Shown in pieces: positions 13,336 to 25,498 of a stretch of 64,000 nucleotides of DNA. The translations under genes and the position numbers were made by a program. Every line of letters starts with the position of its first letter. Within the stretch, counting starts at the first letter, position 1. Location of the stretch: positions 109,241,194-109,305,193 of the forward strand of contig NW_026555331.1 in assembly GCF_014898055.3 (NCBI RefSeq), given 5' to 3'. Below the pieces are notes generated by a model. It made no database searches. It was not told where the DNA came from and saw only the letters and a program-made list of their open reading frames with translations. This DNA comes from Talpa occidentalis (lineage: Eukaryota; Chordata; Mammalia; Eulipotyphla; Talpidae).

Positions 13336-13857
13336 GAGGCAGCGAGCATGTTGCCAACTGAAAGGAGACCACCCAGAAGGGGAGTCTCTAGAGCATGAGT
13401 TTTTTTGGCTTCTGTCTATAATCCATATCTCTGCTCCCTAATCATTCCTAGGCCCTTGAGCTAGCTGAGGTCAGACTAGATTCAAATAAAATTAGCTTGG
13501 CACACCATACAGATCCTCCCTGCCCCCAAACTCCAGGAATCCTTGAGGGAGCCAATATTTTCTCTAGTCACGAGTGGCTTTATGTTTCTGCTTCTGCAGT
13601 CTCTTTCTATCTCTCGGCTCCCTTCACCCTGTTCCCCTCCCACCACCTCCTCCTCTTTATTTTTTTTTAACATATTTTGTAATTTCCCAGCCATCACCTC
13701 TTCCAGTCTTTTTTGTATCAATATAGTGTTACTGAAACAAGGCTTGTCAAACAGATTTTACTGATGGATTTGGATAATGAGGGTGATAACAGAGAACATG
13801 GTAAATAACTTAAAAAAAAAGAGTTTTAAGCTCATTTCTTCTTAAATGGTCTTAGCT

Positions 13858-14134
13858 GGACCTCCCCTGGTGGTGCAGCGGTTGAGCACTGGGCTGCGAA
13901 GCTGCTCGCAGCCTCTGCAGCACCGGTTCGATCCCCAGCTGCTGGCGAGGGTCTCACATGGCGCGACAGACCTCTCCTGCCATGCCCACTGCTTCCCTCA
14001 GCAGTGTATTTTGTCACTTTGCCTGTTCTGTTCCCTGCTGTGGCTCTGATGAATTCTCTCACCCTCCCACGCTTCTGACTGTACCCAGTGCTTGTATAAA
14101 TAAATAAATAAATCTTAAAAAAAAAAAAACCCAA
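13858..14134 (+). mobile_element. tRNA-derived SINE (subfamily I), sense copy
   Basis: A complete sense copy. It has a tRNA-like head with an A box at 13871-13881 (tggtgcagcgg) and a B box at 13925-13935 (ggttcgatccc), then the unique body and a tail of TAAA repeats ending aatcttaaaa. Target-site duplication ggtcttagct lies at 13848-13857 and 14135-14144. The internal Pol III promoter boxes look intact, so it could be transcribed. It is not a tRNA gene. Confidence 0.92.
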
Positions 14135-14422
14135 GGTCTTAGCTATTATGCCTTTTGGAAAATTTCACTGATTGTCTCTTTTATTTGGGCTCCTGGCTCC
14201 CAGTATGCTTCCCCTTACTGGACTCTTCTTTCTTTCATAATTTATTTCTCCCAATTCCAAATCATGCCATTATTTATTTTCCTCATTCCCAGTTTGTCAC
14301 AGGCATGCCTTTCCACCAAATTGGCAAGTAAAGACATCCTGTTAAACTAAGGCAGTTTTCTCCTTTTTGAGGAATTCTTCTGCTACCTTTTACATAGTTT
14401 GTCTTCTTATGCATGTCCACGA

Positions 14423-14449
14423 ACACACACACACACACACACACACACA
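14423..14449. repeat. CA dinucleotide microsatellite
   Basis: An uninterrupted run of AC units, about 13 copies. Confidence 0.95.
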
Positions 14450-16058
14450 TGCATATACTTCTAAAGTAAATATAAACTCATTATAAGAACAAAGAAGCAC
14501 TGTTTAATGACATTTCCTCTGGTCCATGTGCTTGTGTCCCTGGAATAAAGTTCTCCCGTTCACTGTGGTAGAAATGATCATACTCTGGGTGATGGTGGAA
14601 GCAGTTTGCAATGTAAGTGGGAGAGATATCACGGAGGAGGTGGCATTTGGGCCTGGCATCAAGGATTAATTAGATGTACTGTAGATATGCTGAGTTAGCT
14701 TAGAGGTTTCGCACACAAACAATGAATACTGTACTAAATGCAGGTTTCTCTGTTCATTTGTGATCCTAAGACAGGAGATGAAGGAATAGCAAATTGTAGA
14801 AAATTGAAAATCATAATTCTTCCAAGTGAGTGCTTTTTTGGTTGGGTCAAACCCCAGCAGAATAGTGAAAATGGCTTCAATCAGGCTGCATGTGAAATCT
14901 GTAAACTGGTCTTATGAATGTTTCATCTTGTTTGGATCATGATCACTAGGATAAAGATAAGATTTTATATTCTTTGGGGGTAAAAAAGAAACATACCCCC
15001 ACACAAGGCAGATAGAAAAAAAACAAACAAACAAACTAGAATGCTTTCTAGACTCTGCAATCATAGGCTTTGGCCAGTTGGTCACTGATTTGCTGTTCAT
15101 TTTTGCCTTGGCCAGGATTGTTCACGTGGCATTCCTCTGTCTTCTGGATTAGAACATTCTTTTCTCATTTTCAGTGAAGAAACTCATCAGAGCTCAGTGT
15201 ACACTGACCACCTACTGCACCTGTCATAGTGCCCCAGCCCGGCACTGGTAATGATGGTCCTGGTCATCGGCCACCTACTGGTGGTGTTTAATGAATGCCA
15301 GGGTCTGTGCCAAGAGCTTTATATCAATATATTTAAGTAAAGTTTGCATTTTATTGAGGGATCATTTAAGCCTTTAGTCACATTTGTTCAGGAATTCGTT
15401 GATCCACGATCCATTCATCCACCCCATGCAACAATATTATCACAATCATTGCAGTATGAGCAACAGGTTATGGGAACACAGGAAGGGGCTGCTCACTCCA
15501 CAATATGAAAGTGCCACAGAAGAGACAATATGGAGTTCAGCCTCGAAGAACATGTATTTTGATTGGTGGGGAAGGACGTTTGACAGCATCTATTTATTCA
15601 CTTATATCCCGCCTTTACCAAAAAGGATTTAAGTACATTTACAAAACACATGAATCACATGTAGATAAAATATAGGAAAGCAGCAAACTAGGTTATCACA
15701 ATTTTAAAAAATTGTTCAATTGAAGCAGAGCTATTTTTAATTATTAAAGAATAGGAATATATCTCTGATGGAATGACAAAGAGGAGGGTGTTTGAAGTAG
15801 TGATAAATAACTTCACCTCATTTTTGTAGTGAATGATGTTTCTTATACTAAACTGTTTTAAAAGCAAGTATAATTGTAACAGAAGCAATTTTGATGGGGT
15901 GGGCCAAATTCATGTACTTTGGTCTGTGTCCAGATTCTGGTGCTTTAAGATAGATAACCCTTTGGGGGTTCCCTAGATGAAAATCTAAAGAAAAGATGAA
16001 TTTTGAATTTTACAGGTAATTCTTTAATTTAGTCTTTAAATTCTCAGAAACTTTAAGA

Positions 16059-16085
16059 ATACACACACACCCACGCGTGCACACA

Positions 16086-16120
<35 letters not shown>
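16059..16120. repeat. CA-rich microsatellite (compound)
   Basis: CA units interrupted by cccacgcgtgc and cacag, then about 15 pure CA units. Confidence 0.93.
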
Positions 16121-16121
<1 letters not shown>

Positions 16122-16210
16122 AATATTTGTTTTAGTTGAGAGTATTAATACTTGCTAGGTTTAAATATAGTCATTGTGTTAAATTTTGTTTGACCATAAA
16201 AGAGATTTTG

Positions 16211-16213
<3 letters not shown>

Positions 16214-16252
<39 letters not shown>
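16214..16252. repeat. AT dinucleotide microsatellite
   Basis: About 19 uninterrupted AT units, a perfectly self-complementary tract able to form a cruciform. It lies about 95 bases after the CA array. Confidence 0.95.
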
Positions 16253-16257
<5 letters not shown>

Positions 16258-16343
16258 ATGAGGGAAGTGAGGCCTGGATTATAAAGCACTGTTACCAGGG
16301 AGTCCATATGTGGCACCCCAATATAACTCATTATCATCTTTTA

Positions 16344-16618
16344 TTTTTTTTAAGATTTATTTATTTATGCATACAAGAGTGGGGTACAGGCCAGAGGTGT
16401 GGACGGTGAGAGGATTCACCAGAGACAGAGTGGGGAGCAGAACAGGCAGATTGACTGAAGTACACTGCTGAGGGGAGCAGCGGGCAAGTCAGGAGAGGTC
16501 TGCTGCGCCATGTGGAATTTTATTCCCTGGCCAGCCTGGGATCGAACTTGTGCTGCAGAGGCTGCGGAGAGCTTCATAGGTTGTGTCTTAACTGATTGCG
16601 CCACCAGGGAGGCCCCCC
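16344..16618 (-). mobile_element. tRNA-derived SINE (subfamily II)
   Basis: An antisense copy with subfamily II markers (gcatacaagagtggggta, caggccagaggtgtg, accagagacagagtgg, ccctggccagcctggg). The exact 15-base target-site duplication cattatcatctttta lies at 16329-16343 and 16619-16633. Confidence 0.92.
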
Positions 16619-17587
16619 CATTATCATCTTTTAAAGAACAACAAGTTTGCTGCTGGTGGTGAGATATAAACTAATGATATAATAAATGATTTAATTGTGA
16701 GGTTGGCTCTGAGAGGAAAATAACAGATTTCTTGACTCCTAACAGTAATTCCAACAGTTCTAAGAACAGTATTTATCATGTATTTATAGGTATTTTCAGC
16801 ATGTCATGGGGGTCTATTGAAAAGTAAAGATTATTTTTAATCTTTTACAAGAAGAAAGAGGGTACAAAGGTAAATTAGATGAGTGAAAATGAATATTTGC
16901 CTTTTCAACTTACTGTGTAATCAAAGTAACTTTTTTCCTATTGTGCCTACAAGATAAATATAACAGAATTATTTTAATTTATTTTTCTTTCATTTTTTGA
17001 TTTAAAAAAATTAAGAATATTTTATTTCAGGTTGTTAAATTTATCAATGTTTCTCTTTTTCCCCACCGCCATCCCTTATACCCTTCTGACCTTTTATCCC
17101 CCTTTCTTCTTAACCTGAGATGCCTCAATTCATTTATTAGAGTCCACTAGCTTTTATAAGTATTTTTGCTTTGTCGGATCATTTGCTATGTAAAGCCCAA
17201 TATATCTTTTTCATTATGACTTGCTTTCCTGCACACAATTCCCTTGCATTCTTTCAATTTTGCTATAAATGGCAACATTTGGTTTTGCTGAATAACATTC
17301 CTTTGTGTGGCTATATCACAACTACTTAATTCAGTCTTCTATCAGTGGGCGGTTAGGTTATTTCCATGTCCCAGATATTTTAAATAAAGTTGCATTAAAC
17401 ATTGAGGATCCTATGATCTTTTCAGTGGATGACTTCAAGTTCTTTAGGTAGATGCCCATGAGTGGAATTTCTGGGTTAAATGGCATTTCCATTTCTAGTT
17501 TTTTTCTTTTTTAAGGCAATAATAGGATTATAATAGGGTTCCATTTTCTCCTCATCCTTTCCTGCACTTATTGTTGGGGATCTTCTT

Positions 17588-17863
17588 TTTTTTTTTAAGA
17601 TTTATTTTTATTTATTTATACAAGCACTGGGTACAGTCAGAACTACGGGAGGGTGAGAGAATTCACCAGAGCCAGAGCAGGGAGCAAAGCAGGCAGAGGA
17701 CCGAAGTACACTGCTGAGGGGAGCAGCGGGCGGCAGGAGAGGTCTGCACGCCATGTGGGACCCTCCTCCGGTGGCGGGAGCAGCCAGGGATCGAACAGAC
17801 GCTGCAGAGGCTGCGGGCAGCTTCGCAACCCAGCACTCAACCGCTGCGCCACCTGGGAGGCCC
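17588..17863 (-). mobile_element. tRNA-derived SINE (subfamily I) inside an L1 tail
   Basis: An antisense copy with body markers acaagcactgggtacag and ccagagccagagcagg and head end gggaggccc. To its left is T-rich tail, and to its right is the T-tract that starts the L1 tail at 17864. It therefore looks inserted into the A-tail of that L1. Confidence 0.88.
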
Positions 17864-18122
17864 TTTTTTTTTTTTTAAATAATAAATTTTATTTTTATAT
17901 TCCCCATACAATTGCAACCCCCCCATTCTGATCCCAATCCCTCCCCTCCCACCCCCACCCCCCAAAAAGTGTCTCTGGTTCATAGTTTTTTGTTGATTTT
18001 GATTTTCACTTTCTTATAGTTATTCATTTTCCTGGTCCCTTATTTAAGTTTTCTAGATTCCTGCTATGAGTGAGACCATCCGGTATTTTTCTTTTTCTTT
18101 CTGGCTTATTTCGCTGAGCATG
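17864..18122 (-). mobile_element. Younger L1 3' end, 5'-truncated, antisense
   Basis: The terminal 3' UTR (tttttaaataataaatttt, tattccccatacaattgc, a C-rich tract at about 17920-17965, ggcttatttcgctgagcatg) matches the L1 at 36273 almost base for base. The insertion, including the SINE in its tail, is flanked by ggggatcttctt at 17576-17587 and 18123-18134. Confidence 0.88.
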
Positions 18123-18176
18123 GGGGATCTTCTTAATATGTGCCATTCTCTCGGGTATGAGATGACATCCTATTTT

Positions 18177-18441
18177 TTTTTTTTGAGATTTATTTATTTA
18201 TTTATACGAGCACTGGGTACAGTCAGAAGTGCGGGAGGGTGAGAGAATCCACCAGAGCCAGAGCGGAGAGCAGAACAGGCAGAAGGACCGAAGTACACTG
18301 CTGAGGGGAGCAGCGGGCGGCAGGAGAGGTCTGTGTGCCATGTGGGACCCTCGCGGTGGCCAGGGATCGAACCGGCGCTGCAGAGGCTGCGGGCAGCTTC
18401 GCAGCCCAGCACTCAACCGCTGTGCCACCAGGGGAGGCCCA
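18177..18441 (-). mobile_element. tRNA-derived SINE (subfamily I)
   Basis: An antisense copy with a low-divergence body. The exact 15-base target-site duplication atgacatcctatttt lies at 18162-18176 and 18442-18456. It is inserted within the older L1. Confidence 0.93.
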
Positions 18442-19558
18442 ATGACATCCTATTTTGAACTTTATCTTTCTTACTAAAAGCTGTGATGCTGAACATTTTT
18501 CTATATATCTATTAGCTTTGAGAATGTTGCCTTTGGTGAACTGTCTGCTCAGATTTGCTGCCAATTTATTAGTTAGGTTGTTTGTTTCTTTATTGTTAAA
18601 TCATATAAATTTTCGTATACCTGGTATATGAGTTCCTGTCAGTTGTGTAAGGTGTGGATACTTTCTGCAATTCAGTAGGATGTCTTTTTAATCACTTACA
18701 TGTTTGTCATTGTGTAAAAGCTTTTCAATTTGAGTTAATCCCAATTGTTTGTTTCTCCTTTCATTTCCTTTGCTGTAGGAGTTCAGTCTCCAAAAACATC
18801 TTTATCGTTGATGTCATCAAACTTATGGCTAGTATTTTCTTCTATATATTTTAATGTTGCAGGCCTTACATCTAAATCTTTAATACATTTTGAAATGACT
18901 CTTGTTCATGGAGTTAGAGCTCGATCCAATTTCATCCTTTCACATGTTTTCCCAGCACCATTCATTAAAGAGGCTTTCCTTTTCCCATTGTTATTTTTCA
19001 TGAATTAATTATTGATATATATGTGGATTTATTTCTGTACTTTTGATTCTATTTCATTGGGCTATATGTCTATTTTTATGCTAATACCATATTGTCTTAA
19101 TTTCTGTTAATTTATAGCATAGTTGAAAGTCAGGTGATAGTATGTCTTCATTTTTCTCCTTTCTTCCACAGGACTGTTTCAGCTTACTACTTTGCATGCT
19201 TACTACTGTAGTATCACCTGTCCTTCACACTGACTCTGTGTACCCCAGTGTAGTGCTTGGTTTTAAATGTCCCTAAGGTAGATGTGTGCTTTTGAGTTAC
19301 AACTGCAGAGAGGCTCCATGTGGCAACCATGACACCTTCTTGTGGGTGGTATTGGCCTGGTATTACTCTAAGTAGTTTATAGTTTTTCCTACCCCTTTTC
19401 TGCATGCCATTTTTCTTCATGTATGCAATAATCATGTTTATCTTCCAGGGTTTGTTTGTTTAGTTGTATTTTCGTTGTGAATGTGTGGAGGAGTAGAGTC
19501 CAGTGTTTTCATTCTGCCACCATCTTGCTAGATGCTATAATTAAAGTAACATGTTAGG

Positions 19559-19614
19559 AATTTTATTTTATTTTATTTTATTTTATTTTATTTTATTTTA
19601 TTTTATTTTATTTT
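19559..19614. repeat. TTTTA pentanucleotide array
   Basis: About 11 tandem TTTTA units with little interruption. It may derive from a retroposon tail, but I see no body next to it. Confidence 0.93.
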
Positions 19615-19879
19615 TATGCTTCAGGGAGTAGAAACTCAAAATACTAAATGAAAAGAGGAAATTAGATTTTGCTCCCTATTTTTGGTTGCCTTTACAGTCC
19701 TTTTGGACAACGTTCAAGTGTTCCCATCAGAGAAAATCAAACTAATTCTACAGAGATGTGAAGCCTATGAAAGACTGAATGCTTGGCATGTGGAGCTGCC
19801 TCTATGTACTCTTTGAATTAGTTTCACCCTTTGTGCCAACAGACTTGTGATTTCTTGAGCTGAAGCTCCATATCATTGA

Positions 19880-20235
<356 letters not shown>

Positions 20236-21689
20236 TGAGGGGCTGGTCCATGATGACAGTATTTTGGGATTTAGTACTAACATTATGACCAGACATAATA
20301 ATGTGTAATTTTTTTTGGTGGAGGCAATATTAATGTTATTTTATGAATCTCAAGAATTTGAGGATCTCAAGAAAGTTCAAGCAGAGAACCGAAATGTAAC
20401 TCCCTGGGATCTTCCCTAGACCAAGAGATGATTTCCTGGTGGAGAGAAGTAACTCTGAAGGTCTATCCTCAGGAATTTTCTAGACTTAGATAAATAGATA
20501 CATGTGGCTGTATCTTCTGACACCATTTATCCAAGATTAAATCTCTGACAAACTTGGTAATAGAAATCACTTTTATCACATTCAAGACAAAAGAAAAGGT
20601 GTGAATTTGTAGTTTATCACAAAGATAAATCTAGTAGATTTGGAAGAGAGTATTCATATATGGTCATCACTTCTTACTTGAAGCATTACTCACTTTTCTC
20701 AAAAAACAAACAAACAAACAAACAAAAAACAAGCAACCAACCAAAGTCTAAATATTGGTAAGAAAAGAATCTCACAGTTCCAGAATTTTAAAGGGATACA
20801 CACCACACATTTATAAACTATATGTATGCAGTGATTTGTCTTTGAATACAAGAAGAGAATTGTTCACATGAAAGACTTTGGGATTAGTGAGTTAATCTAA
20901 ACAGCTATGTGACACAGTTTAGAATAATACATTTTGGTGGTGATTGTTGTTGTTTTTAATAGCTAAAGAGCTAGAGAGGTGCTTTTTGTTCAATGTTAGC
21001 TTTGAGTCAGTAGCTGGGATTACAGTTCAGAAGTTCCAGATTACTTAAGGCATGCACTTCTTTGCTGTGTTAGGACTGAGATGTCTATTCCTTGGCACTG
21101 GATATAGGGTAATTCTTAAAAAGCCCAGAATACTTTCCTGAGACTCCTTCCTCTCTCCCATGGCTGGTATTGTCTTATGTTAATATATAACCACTCCTTG
21201 CATTTTCATTGGTCCCCATTCTCAGGACTTCTCTTCCCCTCTGGTAATTTCACAGGTTATAGCTTCCTCTTGGGGATACTGAGCCTTTGATGAAAAATTT
21301 AACATTTCAGTTGTCTTGATTGCAATAAAATCAGGCATTCCATCAGTGGGATTAGTTATGCATACAGTGTTTTGGATTTGCTCATGGATTCTTTCAGAGC
21401 TATCTAGGCAATAAATCCCAGTGTTTGATGAAAAGTGTAATTAACACTTTTCCTCCAAGAGAATTCCAGGGTAGGAATTTGCAGTCATCTTTGGGAAGTT
21501 GGAAGCTTGAATAATCAGGTTGTAATCATTTTGGATAATCAATATTATTTTCTGTCTATCTTTCTAGGATCCCCATTCAGTAACACAACAGGTGCTGTTT
21601 AATAGTTCTCTGAACATAATAGTTTCAGAGCTCTGTGTCTACCAATATGGCAATTCCTTTCCATCAGTGTCCCCACTTTCTTATATTTT

Positions 21690-21945
21690 CACTAGTAAAC
21701 TCCTCTTTATCATCAACAATCTATCTCAGATGTCACCTTCCAGAGAAGCTTTCCAAACCCACCTTGATAGACTATTATCTCTTCTCTGCTGCCTTTGCAC
21801 ATTTTCTAGTGCTATTTGCTACTATGTTATATTGCAATTTATTTGTTTACATGGTTATTTCTCCTCTTACACTGTGAGTTCCTTGAGGACAGAAGTATAT
21901 TTACCTATCTATTCTCATTGCTTAAGTCAGTGCCGGCTCACAGCC
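21690..21945 (-). repeat. L2-like segment, antisense
   Basis: The phrases cagatgtcaccttccagaga, agctttccaaacccacc and actgtgagttccttgaggac are characteristic of the antisense 3' end of L2. Its translation yields only shadow frames. Confidence 0.6.
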
Positions 21946-22124
21946 TCACAAGTGCTGTGTGCACATGTGTGTGTCTCTGTGTGTCTTTAATTATAATTGG
22001 GACATCTACCTGGAAAAATACATTATTTGAGAGCATTATTGAAAAAAATGCATTATTTCTTTTTCAAGGTGTAAATCAGGACGTGCTGTTTCACAGTGAA
22101 TTTTTCCCCAGTTTTTGAGCTGAT

Positions 22125-22340
22125 TTATGATAATTTTTTGTGTGCTAAGCTCTGTGCCAGGTACTTTGCATATTTTATTTATACTTCACAGGAAACTGAG
22201 AAATAGGTATTATCATGTCCATCTTGAAAATGGAGAATATGAGAGTCAGAGAGATGAATTTGCTCAAGATAAAACACCTAATAAAATAAATTGGCATTCT
22301 ACCCTGATCTTGTTCAACTCTAAATCCTATCCACTATATG
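22125..22340 (+). repeat. MIR-like SINE
   Basis: The phrases gtgctaagctctgtgccagg, tattatcatgtccatcttg and ggagaatatgagagtcagag, then a loss of similarity, form the usual pattern of an ancient MIR. Bounds are approximate. Confidence 0.5.
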
Positions 22341-23342
22341 GTGTGGTTAGAACCTTAAAAATAAAAGATGATAAATGCAACTGGGGAAAGGGAGGGAGAA
22401 TCATCTCATGGTCATATTAATTATAGACAGATAAGTCTATTTTTTGCACCCTTCATTTAGTATAATAGATGGTACTGGAAGTACCTCTTGAAATCATAGA
22501 CAAACATAGAAAATACAGAAGTTATATATGTTGATCTACACAGCTGTTTGCATATAATGCTCCCTCAGAACTTGCTAATAGGGTCTGTGTCTTGGAAAAT
22601 GGTTTGGCCTTATTTCTTTTCCATTGATTTCACATTAATTTAATACTTTTGGGGAATTACTAATCTACCCTGTGTCATGTCTTTCTCTGGCCATGTCTTC
22701 TACTTAGTTTCATAAATGCTTCATTCTTCTAGTCATTACAGCTGGAAACCTACTCTAGGTAAAATTGCACTTGGTTGGCTGCAACAAGCTTCTTTCTCAA
22801 GCTACTCTGAACTTCTTTCTTCAGTGGGTTGTCTGAATCAATAGGCATGATTTACTTGGTAATTTTATTCATGTGGAATGAATATTCATGTATTTATTCA
22901 TTTTTATTAATGTGGAATGGCACTTTATAAATCAAGCCATACCCTCTAAGTGACAGACTTAAACTTGTCACCCTCAAAGGTTAAGTAGCCTGGTGAGGGT
23001 CCCCATTCACTGCAAACTCCTAGGAGCCAGACCCAGCTTTTAAACTGCTGGCTCAGCTCCTTTGAGAACATAGAGCATGCTAAAAAAATTCATCTTGCGT
23101 AAGAATTCTAGTTTTTAATTTTACTGTATGGTGAAAGATCTCCTGTCTTTACATGGAACTCACAGAAGGTGGCTTAAAGTCACGGATGGACCCAAGAGAG
23201 ACTGATTGCCACCACAGAGACCAGTGTGTCTACAGGCTGTGTTATAAAGCACTTGTTTGTGGGTGGTTAAAAGGAGGTCAGATATCATGTTTGGTAGAGG
23301 TAGAACTCATTTTTAATTTCTAGCTTGTCTTTGGGCCCCCAG

Positions 23343-23483
23343 GACTCTACTATAGTGTGTAAGAAGAAGTGTTCCCACCCTGGCAGCTGTGACAAAGGCG
23401 AGGATGCTTGTTGTGAAGACTGCCTCCTACGAGTGCCCCCAGAGGACGTCAAAGTATGCAAGTTTGGCAACAAGATTTTCCGG
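23343..23483 (+). CDS. BMPER: BMPER exon: second half of VWC4 and start of VWC5
   Basis: This 141-base exon (47 codons, phase 0 at both ends) lies between tttgggcccccag and gtatgt. The peptide begins [16 protein letters not shown], passes through CCEDC, which closes VWC4, and the linker [11 protein letters not shown], and ends with CKFGNKIFR, the first strand of VWC5. The last codon is CGG (Arg). I recall Gln here in human BMPER, so the change also alters the exonic donor context from AG|GT to GG|GT. Relative to human I also see conservative changes in the acidic loop (DKGEDACC here). Confidence 0.95.
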
Positions 23484-25393
23484 GTATGTCATGAGCTTGT
23501 AGAAACTGCTGTATCATAGAAACTGCTGTATCTTTAATGCTCCAGAAAAGATGCAAATTGGATTATTTCATATCTTATGTGTGCTATGTACATGTGTATA
23601 TGTATATATAATGTACTTTTTTTCTATCACAATATTATACACAAATATATTTAGGAACAAGTGGACATGGGGTAGAGAAGCAATTGTTTGAAAAATGTTT
23701 TTCTTTGGCTTCATTTTTGCTTCATCAAATAGTTTAAACCTGTGAAGCAGTATTACCTTTTCTAATACGATCACCTAGTAATTGACTTTCAGTTGAACAT
23801 GGCCTCTTCTGGAGGGGCTGTGGGAGTTGGGCGTCCAGGAGCATCTCCTTCTGTTAGAGATGCTCAGTGTCCTTTGCTCAGATGCTGAAAGGTTTATAGT
23901 CTGATTTTTTTGGGGAACTTTATACAAAGTTGCTTTTTAAAGAGGATTGAATCATCCCATGTGGAAGATGTTGAGAGTTGGGTATTCCCAGTGGCAGGCA
24001 CAGCAGTTGAGTGAAGGTGTGAGCGTCCTGTCCCCATTAAATCATTAGGCTTGGCTCTTGGCCTCTGATGCCCCCATTCAAGTGTGCTTTACATTTTTTT
24101 TTTGCTTGCTTGTTTTGGATGCCTGAGTGGGAAACTGTGCCATGTGTGTCTTCATCCCATGAAGTCATCCTTTGTCTACAGGGCAGCCGTGAATCCACTG
24201 TCTTGACAGCACTGGGTGCAAAATGCTTTCGGGTCTGCTTGTAAAATGTTTCCTTTATGTGAATGAGCCTAAAATAATTTCCAGAGGGTCATTTGAAACA
24301 CTGAGGCCTAGAAATGTATACCCAGAGGGCTTGGGGCAGTCAGGTGTCCTTTTAAGACAGTTCAGCTAGTTTTTCTCTCCCAAGAAACAAAAGGGACTAG
24401 AGAGCAAGCAGTCCTTAAATAACTTCAAAAGTAAGAAAGAAGAGGAAGTGGAGGAGCTGTCCTCAAAGATCTGTTTGTTTCTCTGTTTTTAACAAAATCT
24501 GCTGCTTGGATCCCAGGAAAGAATCCTTGTTTTGTTTTCAGGTCCAACTCTGTTGCCTCTTACCACTTTTTCCACAAATTCCTGCATGCTCTACAAAGGC
24601 ACAGGGTTTCTTTTGGCTGGACATTTGGCAATTGTAGATTAAAAATCCAGTGAGTCAAAGACATTCCTCCAACAAGTCTTTTCTGGGCTAGAAAACATGT
24701 ACCAAAGTGCTACCCAGCCTTTGGGGATGTGAGTCTCTGTCAGGCAGGGACATGGTATGAGCCACTCGAGGTATATTCTGTCTGGCTGCACATTGTCAGA
24801 TGGCCTGGCCATCAGGCATCTGAGCAGTGTTCTTTTAATTTGAATTAGACTCTGCTCTTTGCGTGTTCATGTCCTGTGTGGTCTAGCGCCACAACACAGC
24901 TGGGAATAAACTAACCACCTCTGGATGTCTCAATTAACTTCTCATGCCTGGAATGGCTCAGACGTTTCAGTCCTATCAAATAGGGGAAAATCACACCCTT
25001 GTTATTATATTTCGTGTGAAAGTCATGTTTGGTCATCTCCCAGAGTGAGATGAACTGAACAGTGCTTGAGGAGCAAGATGCAAATGTGATTTGATTATAT
25101 ACACAAGCATTTTTTTTTTTGAATCCTGAGGGAGGAGAATACACACACACCCACACGCGCACACAAACACAGGTTTGCACCCATACGTACACATGCACTC
25201 ACATGTATGCTGCAATCTTAATTGTTCTCTTAATTTGGTTTGATGTAGATAGACACTGCTGTGTAATTTAGTCTTGTGATGGCATCCCTCACTCAGGGTA
25301 AGAAATGTTGGCCTTGCCAGAAAAGTCCCAGCCTGTTGGATTAGCTCTCATCAGCCTGCAGCTGACAGCAGTGCCCTGTGCTCTCTCGTGCAG
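23484..25393 (+). other. BMPER: BMPER intron, 1.9 kb
   Basis: It is bounded by gtatgt and ctctctcgtgcag. A short CA-rich tract occurs at about 25140-25172. I see no SINE or L1 in it, so it is the most repeat-poor intron in the window. No other feature is recognised. Confidence 0.8.
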
Positions 25394-25498
25394 GATGGAG
25401 AGATGTGGTCCTCTGTTAACTGCTCCATCTGTGCCTGTGTGAAAGGCAGGACGGAGTGTCGGAAGAAGCAGTGTGTTCCCATCAGCAGCTGCCCTCAG
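25394..25498 (+). CDS. BMPER: BMPER exon: core of VWC5
   Basis: This 105-base exon (35 codons, phase 0 at both ends) lies between ctctctcgtgcag and CAG|gtacgt. The peptide begins [18 protein letters not shown] and continues [17 protein letters not shown]. The pattern C-x2-C-x-C, then C-x4-C-x5-C, is the core of the fifth VWC module. An NCS sequon sits on the first of these cysteines, where human has NCT as I recall. VWC5 is completed by the small exon at 29203-29248. Confidence 0.95.

Larger units (their letters stand above)
17030..19200 (-). mobile_element. Older L1, 3' part antisense, host for nested insertions
   Basis: Antisense ORF2 and 3' sequence runs through ctgggttaaatggcattt, aatatgtgccattctct, tttcccagcaccattcatta and gggctatatgtctattttt. 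It is interrupted at 17576-18134 and 18162-18456 by younger insertions that split it cleanly. Sequence on either side of the first gap is contiguous in the L1 at 36900-37010. Coding capacity is lost. The right boundary is approximate. Confidence 0.75.

Noticed and set aside
13858..13940. tRNA gene
   Set aside because: A and B boxes are present, but the head is a tRNA-derived SINE with a long body, tail and target-site duplications.
18198..18428. Cysteine-, proline- and serine-rich frames repeated at 11157, 17643, 18198, 38303 and 40312
   Set aside because: All are translations of the same SINE body in different copies, not a gene family.
21592..21990. 132-residue open frame on the + strand
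   Set aside because: It overlaps an antisense L2 segment and has low-complexity hydrophobic content, so it is a repeat shadow.
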